This document shows positions 23,001 through 36,100 of a stretch of 64,000 bases of DNA, one piece after another. Made by a program: the position numbers and the translations under genes. Each line of letters opens with the position of its first letter. The first letter of the stretch is position 1. The DNA comes from Cephalotrichum gorgonifer (taxonomy: Eukaryota; Ascomycota; Sordariomycetes; Microascales; Microascaceae). The notes below the pieces were generated by a model. That model ran no database searches and was not told the DNA's origin. It was given only the letters and a program-made list of their open reading frames with translations. Location: positions 354,600-418,599 of the forward strand of contig ONZQ02000001.1 of NCBI GenBank assembly GCA_900312665.1, written 5' to 3'.

Positions 23001-23394
23001 CCGCCACTCCCCCCTTTTGCTCCATCGTGCCTTCCTTCTGCTGTGTTGTTTATGCTCTGCTCCAGCCTGGATTGCCCCTCCAACTTAAAGAACAGTCGCT
23101 CCTTCCAGAAAGAACAGAAAGGAGGACACACGCCAGTCGGTCAAGGCAGACGATTGCTGGTCCAGTGAAGGTTCCTTCCCCATTACATGAGTGTCTGTCT
23201 CCTTTAAAACATAGTCGAACCTTCTCACATCCTCCAGGCTTTGAAACGCGTACACCATTTCTAAAAGCTTGTTCGAAAAAGAACATCTGATATCATCACA
23301 AACTTCTCTATTTCCGCTTCAACAACTGGTTAGTTTCTATCACCAAAACTCCTTGTCACTGAGCACTTACTTAGGCATTATTTCCTACATAGAG

Positions 23395-25438
23395 ATGAAC
23401 ACCATGGATACTCATGTTGAGGACAAGGCCAGCTCGACCCTATCTGGCGATGTTCCTGCTCCTGCCCAAGGAAACACTGATGCTGAAGCAGCAAGGGTCC
23501 GTCATTATTCCCCGTCATTATTCCCAATTCCCAATGAATGATCCTTTCACAAAGCTCATAGTGTTACGTTAACAGGATAAGAAACTCGTCAAGAAGCTTG
23601 ATTGGAAGATCCTGCCTTGGGTGAGTCCCTCACAGCATGTCTACATCTAGGCCTGCCTGCCCAGGCTCAGACCTGTTTCTTTACTCTCCGATCCCATCTA
23701 TTTTATACTTCCCTCCCCAAGCTATGTCCATCCTACCCATTACCTATATCAGCAGGCTAACGATAATATAATAGCTTTGTTTCCTGTACCTTCTCGCCTT
23801 CCTCGACCGTACCAACATTGGGAATGCCAAAATCGCTGGCCTGAGCGAAGACCTAGGCCTCTCGACTTATCAGTACAACGCCACTCTCACCATTTTCTTC
23901 GTGTCGTATGCTGTGTTTGAGCCGGTTACCAATGTGTTGCTCAAGAGCATCCGGCCTTCTACCTTCATTCCCATCATTGTGTGAGTCCTTTCTCTGGTAG
24001 AATTTCCCCAGTGCCCCCATAAAGGCAGGCTACCCACCAACATAGGTCACTGCCTAACATCCGCCCTGTCGATGACGGGATGGTGCATGTGGATTTACAC
24101 TTGGGATACAGACATCAAATATTTACCCACTTGCACTTCCTCTTTCTATTTCCATCAGGGCTAATGGACTTGGCAGCGTTCTGTGGGGTTTCTGCATGAT
24201 GTCCATGGGTTTCGTCACCAACTGGTCCGGTCTCATGGCGGCTCGCTGGTTCCTCGGCCTCACGGAAGCGGGTCTTTTCCCTGGCATCAACTACTACCTC
24301 TCCTGTTGGTACAAGCGATCTGAGCTTGGTGTGCGAGCCGTAAGACGCCCCCCGTCCAACCCGGAGCCCCCGTCAAGTTTCCTTTTCTATCCCCCCTTCA
24401 AATTACAGCATTCCTAATCTAGTCTAGGCTATCTTCTTCTCTGCCGCAGCCGCCTCGGGTTCCTTCGGCGGCCTCCTCGCAGCAGCGATCTCCCTGATGG
24501 AAAATGTCGGGGGCCGCCCGGGCTGGGCCTGGATCTTCATTTTGGAGGGGATTCTGACCATCGTGGCTGGTTTCCTCTCCTTCTACATGGTGCTCGACTT
24601 CCCTCACGAGACCAAGGCCCTCTCGGAAGTCGAAAGGGCCCAAGTGATCCGCCGACTCGCCGCCGACAACCCACTCCTTGAGGGGTCCACGGAGAACGAG
24701 ACAAAGTACAAGTCGAGCTACCTGATTGATGCCATCCGCGATTGGAAGACGTGGCTGAGTATGGTGATCTACATGGGGTGCGACATGCCTTTGTACGCGT
24801 TCTCTCTTTTCCTTCCCAGCATCATCAACGACCTAGACCTGGGACTTGAGGACCTGCCCACGGCCGGGAACGGCATCTCCTCGTCGACCGTTCGATCGCA
24901 GCTCCTCAGCGCCGCACCCTACGTCACGGCCGCCATAATCACTGTTGTGGTCGGCTATGTCGCGGACCGGACTTCTCGCCGTGGCATTTATAACCTCGTC
25001 TTCGGTACCGTCGCCGCTGCCGGCTTCTCCATGCTGCTCGGCTCCGAGGACCCAGCCGTCCAATACGCAGGTACCTTCCTCGCCGCTCTCGGAATCTACC
25101 CCTGCATCAGCAACACCATCTCGTGGGTCGCCAACAACACGGAGGGCGTCTACAAGAGGGGCATCGTTCTTGGCTTCACGATCGGATGGGGAAACCTAAC
25201 TGGCATCGTTAGCTCGAACATTTACTACAAGCCCCCCAACTTCATTGAGGGACACGCCATCGTCTTGGGGTTCCTTGCGGCGTTCTTGGTCGGGGGGAGC
25301 TTTGTGATGATGGTTTTCCTGGAGAAGCAGAACAAGAAGAGGAGCAGTGGTAGGATGGACCATGTCTTGGAGGGAAAGACGGACCAGGAGGCTGCGGACA
25401 TGGGAGATATGCATCCTCGGTTCGTGTATACCCTGTAG
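23395..25438 (+). CDS. MFS transporter, anion:cation symporter (Dal5/allantoate permease-like) family
   Basis: Five exons were joined: 23395-23496, 23576-23620, 23775-23980, 24159-24339 and 24428-25438. All introns are GT-AG, and the product is 514 aa. An N-terminal cytosolic stretch ends in DKKLVKKLDWKILPW, after which the first membrane helix carries the family-typical LLAFLDRTNIGNAKI. Further hallmarks are the FFVSYAVFEPVTNVLLK second segment, MAARWFLGLTEAGLFPGINYYLSCWYKR around helix 4, and a VADRTSRRGIYN loop before helix 9. About twelve hydrophobic helices are present. Fungal relatives import organic anions such as allantoate, nicotinate, pantothenate or biotin precursors with protons across the plasma membrane. 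The substrate cannot be read from the sequence. The gene stands alone between an 8.7-kb and a 4.3-kb spacer. A second ATG at 23404 is an alternative start. Confidence 0.9.
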
Positions 25439-28400
25439 AGGGTATTCTGAATCGCCAGCATATAGGAAGATTTTTGGAAGGGAGGGGCTTCAGGAGAGCA
25501 TGTGTAAAGGTGAAAGAAGAGAAGGATATTTTAAAACCAAGGTTGGATGGTGACGGAAGGAAAGCTGTCTTTGGTTTGAAGAGCGAAGTGAGGGAAAGGT
25601 CAAAAGGGATGGGCGGCAAGCAGAAAAGAATTAGAGTTAGGGCGAGGATGTGATTATGGAAGGAAGCCAAGGTATGGAATCGAAGGAGGAGGATCATGTA
25701 TTGCGCCGAGGCTTCCTCGGAGGCTAATCTCCCTCACTTTCTTCTGTTTTTATTGAGAAAGTTTCGTGATAGTTAAGAATCAAAGAGTCATTAACACGGC
25801 GGAAAACGAAGTCAATTGTTGTGACATCGGCGCCATACGTAGAGAGGGTGATGGTCTCATATACCTCGGCTTATAGACCTTCAGGGTTTCGGCGTCTTTT
25901 TAGAGCCCATGGATTTGCGACACGAGAGCAAACGCTGGACATCGCGTCAGGAGCGGGATGACCCACGGAGGGCGCAGTTGACGGATTCACTCCCGCTTGG
26001 TCACCTCTCTCAAACTTCTCTGCTGCCACGTTCGAATCGAATTACAGGTGCAAGTAGAGCAGTTAATAAGTACAAGGCACAGCCCACATGCCCTCCCTCT
26101 CGCACATGTCCTCGGTAGTCCCTATCTCAGTACAAGTCGCCCGGGTGTTTACGAGGTGCTGGCTGGATCCTCGATGTACGAGTAGGGGCAGTTTGAGGAT
26201 GTGAGTGTCACTCACTGTCGAAGTACGAATTCTATAAACGAAATATGCGAGAAGAGTATGCCTGCTGACTCTTAATCTTATTCTCGTCCCTGTACGGGCA
26301 CAACCAGTCGTACCCCTTGCATATCATACTTTTTATGTTAAAGCACGGGGGAACTCGAGAGTGCTTGACTCGACTCGAAGAAGGAAAACGATGTGGGGGT
26401 GAAAGGGGCCGCAGGCTCAACCCCTTTCGACCCCCAAAACCTAAAATCGACCGTCGACGGAGGAAGCAAGGTGATATCAAGGGTATAAGCAACGAGGCAA
26501 CACACGACACCGCCCCCCCTCCCGGTACGATTCCAATACCGGAGAGTTGGAAGCCACCGTGTTACCGTATCCAGGAGGAGGCAAGATTCGTAGGTTGTGC
26601 CTTTCACATCCACCCCTCCCCCTCTTCTCTCCATCGGAAGTTTGCTTGTCTTCCCTCATATTGTTTCATGAAATATTCGGACAAGACCTACAAAAACAAT
26701 GGCCAAGACGGGATCCATCTACTTCCTTTGTCGACTCCAGACACATGCAGGGAGTAGCGAGAACAAAGAACCCCACCCCCAAAAAGACCCAAGAGCTGCC
26801 GACGTTGGCGTGCCCCGGGCCGAACGGACCCCCAACAATACTGGGGAAGGTCTGGACCCCCCTTACTTTGACGGGAAGTTCTGGACCTCTCCCCCTTGCT
26901 TCCCCAAGGACCCCTCCCCGAGAGATGAAGTCGGGGATACACAGAAAGCTATAGTAGTACATAGTTACAAGGCGGGTCCTAAACCTTTTTCTTCTTTTCC
27001 TCCTTTGTTTTCGTGCCGGGGTTGGGAATGGATCGCCGTCGAACGGGAGACACCATGGAGGAGGGTGGGTGGATGGGTGATCCTCCCCGTTAAGCCCATT
27101 CATTCCCTCCTGGAACACCATCAATTGAGTCATGCGAGTCATGACAAGCCACGATTGGAAGCACGCTCGACTAAACGTTCCCAAAACCCCCCCCCCCTTC
27201 TCCTCTGCTGGGTTGGTTAGGCAATCCTCTCATTATCTTGGTGCCGAGCCGAATCCATTTTCAGAACAAAGTGGGGAGGTTTCTTGTCGACCCCGGGGGA
27301 GGAAGAACGGGAAAGAGAGACCCTCTGCCTATATTGTCATTATCTTCGCCTCTGCACCTAGCCGACATGATCTCACCGCCCCGACTCCGCCTCCCGAGGG
27401 TACACATTGGACGACAGCTCCTACATCTGTAGCCCCAGCTCCTTCTAAAGCTATCTCTTTCCGTCTGCCCCTCCTTTTGTTCCTTGTGTGACAATTCACG
27501 TCGGCTCTGGCCTCGTATAGAGAAAGAGAGGCCCGGAGTTCTCGTCTGTGCGAGGGTAGATGCAGAGCTCACGTATACGCAGAACCCGCTGCACCCGTAG
27601 CGTTTTGACGTCTCGAATTTACGATGGCCGCCTGGTAGGGGAGCGTGGAGAGGAGGGGAACAAGTCATGCGGTAGCTCGTGCAATAATGAAAACCTATGA
27701 ATAGGGCCTTGGGATGTTATGGCTCTTTTCCTTTTCTTAAGCCAGTACTCACAATCAGAGGCGCGTAGCTGCTTCTCCCTTGCTTACCTACTGACCTGGT
27801 TTTCTGCCTGCCTTCCAAGGGTCTGGGGCTAGCAAACATGGAGGGAAATCATGACGACAGGCAACGGGAATCTCCTACGTTTGGGTAGGCGCGCGCGCAT
27901 AAAATTAAAGTCCATGAAAGAAGGGTAGGAAGGGAGCGGTGGAAACGGATGTCTAAATTAAGACCCCTCCACGCCTTGTATGTAGGTATTTGCGCACAAG
28001 GGAGTCCCGGCCGACAGGTACCTCCTCGAGCTGTGTGGGCGGTGGACAGAAAAGAAGCTTGGGTAACGCAGCTTCCCGCCTTGGCTGAAAACGAACCCGA
28101 GTCTATGCTCGCTTGCGAGGACAGACTCTCCGTCGTTCTTTAGCGATTTTCCTCAGACCGACTAGTATCATGGATTGTATGTGAGCTGTGGCTTCTCCGG
28201 TAATAATCTTTGTCCAACGGGAGCACGTCATGTTCCTTTGCATCAGCTACATTTGCAATGGGAACGTTCTACTGCACCCCCTTCTCCCGGGTAGGACATC
28301 ATCGGGGCCATTTACTCGCGTTAAGTCCCCTCCGCGAGTGCGAGCCCATGTTAAGTTACGTCCCGATAGCCGCGCCTTCCTCTACGTCAAACCCCTTGCT

Positions 28401-29705
28401 GCAGAGTTTTATTATTATCGACGACCAAGGTCGCATACAGAGGCAAGAAAACTTCGCCCCGTCGCATGGAGCCACTCACCGACTGAATCATGTCATAGGC
28501 GGACAGCCGCCTATACATACTCTTTCTTAGCCATGGCCGCCGTTGTACCTCTGCTCTGGCCCGGTGTGTACGATATTCATGCATCACGATCCGTTTCGTT
28601 TCTGCTTATGACTTGTTTTAGCCCCCGTCTCCCTCTTCCAGGCTCTCTAGAACCTCGTCAATCGTTTATCAGACGGTATCATACGCCTATCAACTAGCGG
28701 TGTCCCGCGCTCTGGTAACCTATCAGTTCATAATGGTTCATGAGGATGCTATCAAACGGCGATACTACCTAGATATCGGAACACTCAAGAAGCTGTGACG
28801 CTATGTCTCTAGGCAACTGACATCCATTCCCTCGTCGATAGACCGACTGAATGTACGTCGCTCATTGTCCCTTAGTCGTCTATTCCCCGCTATTTTCCTC
28901 CAGGTCCGCTCGTGATACCCTCTCCGCCCAATAACGGGTTGGGTCAATGCCTTCAAGTCGTACAGAATAGATAAATGCAAAACCTCGATTCTATAACCCG
29001 AGTCCCGCTCTCCCTCCTGTCATAACACGTCGATAACCCTTGCGTGGAGGATCCTCGAGTCCTCATCCTCACACCCCACCCTCCAATCCCTTCCCGGCTT
29101 GTCCCCTCAGCCTCATCTCGTTTATGCGAGGTTCCAAGTGACGATCTTGGCGCAAACGGGACCTTTCTTCGATCCACACATCGCCCGCACCCCAGCTTGG
29201 ATGTTTCAGAGAGGACCTCGAGGAAGTATTGGTCCCCCCCCTTTACACGCCCCGGCGCAAAGAGCTGAAGCATTCCCTTGCTCCGATCCGATCGAGTCCG
29301 CTTCTTCTTGAGTGTGTATCACCGCCCCCCCTTCCTGCGTCATCAGCTCTCTATTCACCTTATCGCCTTGTCCCATTTTCCCGCAGCTCCAGCCTGGCCT
29401 TCCTGCCCTCGTTCCCGTCCGTGACTCTCATCTTGTTTGTGACCCCCCCATGTGAGGTAGGCCTGATTAGATTTTGTGGGGGCTTCGGGAGGAAGTCACT
29501 AACCCCCTCCGATTGACGGTTTCCCACCCACACCTACCAAGAAAGATATATTTCCCACATTATCGGCATCGATCTACCTGACGCCACATTCTGCACATTC
29601 CAAGCCCCCCGGCCAACCCATCTTGTGATCTCCCTTCCCTCCTGCCTTCTTCCACTTATCTTGGTTCCATCCCCTCGCCAGAGGAGATGAGAACCGGCCT
29701 GAACA
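25439..29705. other. 4.3-kb spacer between MFS transporter and GPCR
   Basis: I find no supportable gene. Open frames of 170 codons or so at 26666-27220 exist on both strands at once, with Pro/Arg-rich low-complexity translations, which points to composition and not coding. GTAC-type words recur near 26060-26180. The final ~400 nt are CT-rich and probably include the promoter and leader of the GPCR gene. Confidence 0.5.
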
Positions 29706-31413
29706 ATGATCGAAACCAACGGACACGATCGACCGGGCCAGATGGACTTGACACAGAAACAAATAGATACCCTAGTTACCCTCGAGAGGGTCGGCTCCTC
29801 GCTGTCCCTCGTCGGCGTTGCCCTCATCTTCGTCACTTACTTGGCCTTCAAGCGCATGCGGACTGTGCTGAATCTGTTCCTCCTCTTCGCCTCCGTCGCG
29901 AATGCGGGAGCAAGCGTCGCATGTCTCATAGGCTTCGATGGCCTGAGGGCAGGGGTAGACTCTGCCCTTTGTCAGACGCAGGCCTTTCTTCTCGAGATGT
30001 ATGTTGTGTCTGCCTCCTCCTCTGCTTCCCAAGCTGCGGCCTCCGTTGTGGACTATCTTGTCTTGGGCTTCGGGTGGTGCCATCGCTGACAAGGAATAGG
30101 TTCATGCAATCCGACCCGTGGTGGTCCTTTGCAATGGCAATCAACGTCTTCCTTGTCTTCTTCGTCGGCGCGAACCCGGCGACTTTCCGGAAGCATGTTT
30201 GGATTTACTGCGTGGTCTGCTTCGGTCTGCCTTTTATTCCGGCTGTAGCATGCCTCTTGGTAAAAGGCGAAAAGGGCCGTGTTTACGGAGACGCAACGGT
30301 AGGCGGATCTTATCCATGGAGGAGGTGAAACGCGTTCCTGGAATACGAAGTGAGTTGACAACGCCGTAGCTGTGGTGCTGGATCGGTCCGGAGTGGACAT
30401 CCCTCCGTATATATACCTACTATCTACCCATTTGGGTCTGTATCCTCTTCTCCACCCTCATATACTTCGCCGTCGGCTACCACGTCTTCCACCAGCGAAA
30501 CCAGCTGCGCAACCTCACCTTCAGCACCCACGGCAAAGGCGGAAAGGAGACGTCGTCAACGGATGTGAGAGATTCCGCCGAAAAAGTGGGGTCCCTACCC
30601 CCCCTTCCCCCAGACCCAGACTTGCTGACCCTAGTGTCCAAGAACCTTACTGGCCGTTCCGACGTCTACGGGACCGCGGTGACGGAAGTCCAGATCACGA
30701 GCTGCATCCCCCGCCCCTGGACTCCACCTACCGCGTATACACTTGCGGACAAGCGGACGAGGAGCACTGAGAGCCTTTACAACCAGGGCCCATACCTTGG
30801 AGTGGACGAGGAGAGGCCGGCCACGGCCGCCATGGAGCCTGGAAGCCATGCGCGGTTCGAGACAATCTGCAGCTCGACCTCCGCCCTCCCGCATACCTCC
30901 AGCCTCCGAACGTCCTCGTCAGCGCTGTCAAAATTTCGCGCGAAGCTTAGGAATCTGGACCCCGTGAAACTGGCGTACCTCCGCACGAGCTTCGTCTTCG
31001 CCATCTCTATCCTCGTGACCTGGACGCCGAGCTCGATAAACCGCGTGCACAACCTGATCTACGCCAACGACGTGAGCTACGGGCTGAACGTCGCGAGCGC
31101 GGTGGTGCTGCCGCTTCAGGGGGTGTGGAACGCGGTCATCTACTTCAGCACGAGCTGGGGGGTGTGCAAGGAGGAGATGGGGAAGACGTGGCCGGGGTTG
31201 AGGGCGAGGGCATGGCGCGCGGGGAAGAAGACGGAGAAGGCGGATGCGGTGAGTAGGGATAGGGATAGGGTTGGGGATGTGGGTGGGGGTGTTAGGGAGT
31301 CTGGAGAGGACATGGGGGGGATTACGAGGGACGAGATCGAAGATATGGCGTTTGAGCTGAGTAGTGTGAAGGTGGGGAATGGGACTGTGAGGGCTATGAG
31401 GCGGTCGTTCTAG
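29706..31413 (+). CDS. cAMP-receptor-like seven-transmembrane GPCR
   Basis: Three exons (29706-29998, 30100-30298 and 30370-31413) give 511 aa. TM1 is around LSLVGVALIFVTYLAF and TM2 around LFLLFASVANAGASVACLIG. TM3 spans the first intron (WWSFAMAINVFLVFFVG). TM4 is HVWIYCVVCFGLPFIPAV and TM5 is YYLPIWVCILFSTLIYFAVG. A ~200-residue third intracellular loop rich in Ser/Thr/Pro follows. TM6 is LRTSFVFAISILVTWTPSSI and TM7 is GLNVASAVVLPLQGVWNAVI. The layout and TM2 pattern match the Dictyostelium cAMP-receptor-like class found in filamentous fungi (Neurospora GPR-1 / Aspergillus GprH group). Such receptors couple to heterotrimeric G proteins at the plasma membrane; the ligand is unknown. An out-of-frame ATG lies 19 nt upstream (29687). 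Without the first intron the frame would stop at 30089, so splicing is needed to reach TM3. Confidence 0.88.
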
Positions 31414-33190
31414 GGTGAATGTGGCTAACTGAGAGGGGAGAGTAATTTGGGGAGGAAGAGAGGCTCTGGGAGGGAGGATAACTGGAATATATTTGGGACT
31501 CAACTGTGGCTGAGTGAAGCGAGCGTTTTCAAAGGAAGGACTGGAGTGCATGGCTGGGCTGGGGGGGAACTGGGGGCACCGAAATGCTGGGCATTACGAT
31601 GGAGACGGGGGACAGGGAAACGGGCCGGGGTTAGGGTTGAAGGGCGGAATGATACCAGCCATGTCGGTGGCAGTTGCACGGAATTTTACATGATAGTATT
31701 AGTATAGTATAAGTAGTTGCTTGGGCACAAGTATGGGGTTCAGGTGTTACCGCCTGTCTCCTTATTTTCGGCTTGGTGCTTGTTTTCAATATGGGAGAGT
31801 ATATTTGGGGCCGTCCATTTATCATGTGGTCCAAGACATTAATAATATAAATTGTGGAGAGTAATTGGTATGCTAGTCTTCAAATCTATATTTTGCGGCA
31901 CGCTTACATGCAAGATGGGAAACCAAGCGATGGTAGAAGAAAATACTGAATAGTAAATCCAGCTGAGTCTGAAATACCCATACCTGTCAGATCAATAGTC
32001 CTTCGCAAGTGAGAGCCTAGTATTCTTTTGTCCAAGGACCGGTCGCCCGTGCTGCGCGGAAATAGTAAGGCACGGCCTACGGTGTTGTGGGTTCTGAGTG
32101 GGGTTCCGGCGCCGGCTCAGGGCGGGGTGAGCGGCCCCGCTTATTAGAGTCCGTCCCCGCCCGGGCGGACATCCCTTACCTGCTGAATACAGAATGAATC
32201 AAGTACGGGCGTCCTGGATATGAACTTTGTAAAGCGTAAAACTCGATCGAGGTGCCAAGACGCTTCCTCCACGACGCGAAAAGAGAAGGGACATCGGCCG
32301 CACCTAGTACACAGATATTATGGTGCATCCGAGTATTCACACTTGAGCATAGCCAACGATTTCAACAGATGAAGCAATGGAACGGCTCCTTGCGGCTAAA
32401 ACATGAAAATCTTCCCCTTTTAAAAATCCACCTGTTCCATCCTTAAAGTCGTATCAATCACTTCTCGTCTCTCGAGTATCCAATAGTATGTAGTAAGGCG
32501 AGATCGTCCGGCCAGTCCAACACAAACACTCGACCCCAAGCCACGCACTCGCTGGGGGTCTTTTTTTGTGTTTCCATGTCCCAGCCACACAGTATATGCC
32601 CGAACCGACCAACGTGTAACCCCTGCTGTAATTTATGCCTAAACCAACTTCTTTGTGTCTAGTACACGATACTGCAACCGACAATCCCAGCCTGCAGAAA
32701 GACAGTGATAATGTGACGGGCTTGCATACCGCGGGGGATGAGATGATCCAATTGGCCCCAGGATCAAAATCTTGCCGCCCCTGGGGGCCAAATTTAAAGC
32801 ATTTCGGCAAGTGCGGCCACTGAGTTGGGGCGACCGGTCTAGCACCCCACGTAACAATCATAGAGCCCAGGAGTAAGACCCTCATAGCCCAATGTTGGTG
32901 TTGTCGGTCCGTGCCGTCTCTATTCTCGTAAACCTGCCCGAGCACGACACAACGTGCTTCTAGAGCTTCGACTGGACATGCTCAACTCAGCAGATACCCA
33001 TTTTCGAACTCTAGAGGTCCCAAATCAAACAACAAGCCTCCGGATCCGCGAGCGGACTTTTTCAACTCAACCTTAGTCGGACAGCCCAGCCATCCCCTCG
33101 ATTCCACAACTCACCCCCGACTACTCATCCCTAGAAGACGGCAAGATCCAACATCTATATCCTACAGCCCATATCCGAGTTACGGACGCC
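31414..33190. other. 1.8-kb spacer between GPCR and ankyrin/CorA-like gene
   Basis: Nothing convincing is seen. The first ~250 nt are G-rich, the middle (31680-32000) is AT-richer, and a GC-rich imperfect inverted stretch sits near 32040-32170. The leader of the next gene probably starts in the last few hundred nt. Confidence 0.45.
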
Positions 33191-36100
33191 ATGAGCAATC
33201 CCCAAGCTTCCCATGGCGGCGGGTCCGATATCTCTAAGATCCTAGATACGCTCGAGGTGGAAGGAGATGACAGCCTGGATTCGCTAAAGGTGGACAAAGA
33301 AAACCCCGTGTCAAGCGATGCTCAAATTCCTGTGGATCATTCTCAGCCATTAGGGAAAAAGTCACCTTCTGACGATTGCATAAGAATATTGCACGATCTA
33401 GTGGCCTTCAAAAGGGGAGGTTATGGCGGCCAACTGGGTGATATTCTCAAGAGTATGAGCCAGGAGCAAATCGACGCCCCATATAACGGACGCCCGGCTC
33501 TCATATTGGCAATCATGAATTATCTCCCAGCTGTAGTGGACCAGCTGCTCACACATGGGGCTAATGTCTCTAAAACAGACATCTGGCTATGCCCTCCTTT
33601 CCATTATGCATGCCATTACGGCTACATGGACATCGCAAATCAACTTTGGGATAGCCGGAAGGTAGACATTCACACAACGGACGTGCACGGGGCTACTGCT
33701 CTAGACAACGCATGCTGCAGTGGTCATGTTGAAGTCGTCGAGCTTCTTCTAGAGAATGGGGCAGACACCCAGACCACAGACTGTAGAGGCTGGAGTCCAC
33801 TCCACTCTGCAAGTTATTGTGGTTCCCATGGTGTTGTGGGTCTTCTCGTTGCGAAAGACAAGAGGAATATCGACGAGGATGACAAGAATGGACAACAAGC
33901 TCCGTTTTACACCGCTGGTATTACTAGCTATGGTCTCACTGCACAGCGTCACCTCAATAGGAGAGCCGCGGTCAATTTGGCTAATGAGGATGGGAACACT
34001 CCCTTGCACTTGGCATGCGAGAACGGTCACAGGGGCGTTGTGGAAATTCTCCTCCACGATGACTATGGGGCAGATACCAACGCCACCAACAGGCTTGGAG
34101 TAACTCCTCTCATGAAAGCGAGTGTGTTTGGTTGCGAAGAGATTGTTGGCCTTCTACTCACGAAGGGTGCAGACTGTAACATGTCAGACAACTATGGCAT
34201 GACAGCACTCATGTTTGGGTGTGAGAAGGGGCACCAGGAAGCCGTCAAGCGGATTCTCTCCCACGGAGAGCATGATTCCATAGACGCCATGGATATTGAT
34301 GACAAGACTGCGCTACACCATGCATGCTTCTGCGGTCATATAGGTACTGTTGCTATTCTCCTCCAGCACAGGGCAAATATGGATCTTCCCTGGACACAGT
34401 CCCAGGTCCAACCAGACAGAGAGAAGCCAGGACGCCGGTATTCTTCAGGACAAAGTGCTTTGCACAAGGCCAGCCAGGCGGGCCACGCACATATAGTCTC
34501 GCTACTGCTACAGCATTCCAAAGAAAGGATCGATAGAGTGGATTCCGATGGACGAACGGCTCTGCATTACTCGGTTTTCTATGAAAAAAATGAGGAGATA
34601 CAGGCTGATAAAAAGTTGGCTGCAAAAAGAGAGCCTAGGGTGGACACCGGGAGCTATACTGAGGTGGTCAAGCTCCTATTAAATAATGGCGCTGACCCTG
34701 GCATTAAGACGAAACGGGGAGAGACAGCAATTGAGTTGGCTTGCAGGATGCCGAAGCTGGAAACGATAAAAGTCCTATTGGAAAAGATCGAAGTCGCTGA
34801 TTTCGGAAAGTCATATATGGCAGAGGAGAGAACTCTGCTCTGGGCCGCCGCTGAAGCAGGCAGGCACGAAGTCGCGCAGTTGCTCTTCGCCAAGAGCAAG
34901 ACCCTTGAGAACGAGAACAAACCGAGCGGATCGGCCAGATGGAGCGCCATAGAATGGGCTGCCTACAGGCAAATGCCCGAAGTCCTCTGGCAACTACTCT
35001 CTAATAGTCCCCAGACGGTGGAGACGAATGGCAGAAAGGAATCAGCGAGAAAGATACTTAGCACAGGTGGACATGAAGCAGCAACAAAACATTTTGGCAC
35101 GCGAATGAGATGGACCGGCGAGGGTACCAAGTCGAGTTCCGTCGGAAGTCAGCCAAATGGGAGGAATGAAGATGAGCGACGAGGGGGCGATGGGGAAGGG
35201 GGCATGCCACAAGCGAATAATCTTCACATCGTGTTGGATATTTTGCGAGATCCCCCAATCACGCCAACCTCTAGGCCGAGACGAGTACCTAAAGATCTTC
35301 ACTGTGGGGCCATCCTGGGGTCTGTTATGGACAAGTTCGAGGCGGCCATTGTGCAATTCTACACACGGAAGGAAAACGACGTGGTGGTCAAGTCCGGCTT
35401 CTTACGACGGTTCCGTAGTGTGGAGAAGTTGATTTACGGAGAAGGGCCAAGCCCCATCATGAGACAAACAAGGGAGCGGGTGAGGAGAATCCTGGCAAGT
35501 AAGGGTGCAGAGAGACCAAGAGATGACATTGAAGATGAGTGGTACTGGATGTACACTACGGACGATGAGCCTGAGTTTACTTGGGTCCACCTACCTGCTA
35601 CCAATGTGAGATAATGCGCTTGTCCCTGGTTGGTCTCTAAGTACTAAGTCCGGCTAACCAACTGAATCTTTACTAGATGACATGGATGAATGTAAGTAGA
35701 TTCCTCGGGGAGGATATCAATCAAAAAGGACAAGATGGGAATCGGTAGACACGGAGTTGGGGATGCAACTTGACCAAGAGGCAATATATGTGCTAATTAG
35801 CTTTGCAGCATCTCACGGAGAGGATATTTTACGACGAGGAGAGCGCCAAGAAAGACAAGGATAGAAACGAGGGAGAGAAGAAGGACGTAAAGAGTGACAA
35901 GAAGACAGTCCAAGCCGACAATAGGGGCAAGTACCCTGAGGATAGGGGGGGCAAGAATACCCAGGGTGGAAGTAAGGGCGGCCAGAAACGGAGCATAAAG
36001 AAAGAGGATTTCCACGACGTAAGCTCGTTTTTGCGGAGCAGTTGGGATGAGATCCCTGACCGATCCTCTGCATCGCGGTTCATGAAACCCAGGTGCATCG

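Larger units (their letters stand above)
14723..23394. other. Gene-poor 8.7-kb spacer with dispersed GTAC-containing palindromic words
   Basis: No open frame here exceeds about 145 codons, and none shows a recognisable domain or a spliceable family pattern. The region is not AT-rich. It holds many near-palindromic words related to GTACTTGTAC and GTACTCGTAC (for example 16240-16249, 17359-17368, 18357-18410, 19636-19644), a poly(C) run at 20001-20015 and several T-runs (about 17500-17520, 18100-18115). It must contain the promoters of the SCOC-like gene (left end) and the MFS transporter (right end). A lncRNA or a fast-evolving small gene cannot be excluded. Confidence 0.5.

Noticed and set aside
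26666..27220. Overlapping ~172-codon frames on both strands in the spacer
   Set aside because: They are of equal length on both strands, low complexity, with no splice or domain support. I treat them as composition-driven.
31250..31310. Telomere-like GGGATAGGGATAGGGTTGGGG stretch
   Set aside because: It lies inside the C-terminal coding region of the GPCR in frame, and the units are not regular TTAGGG.
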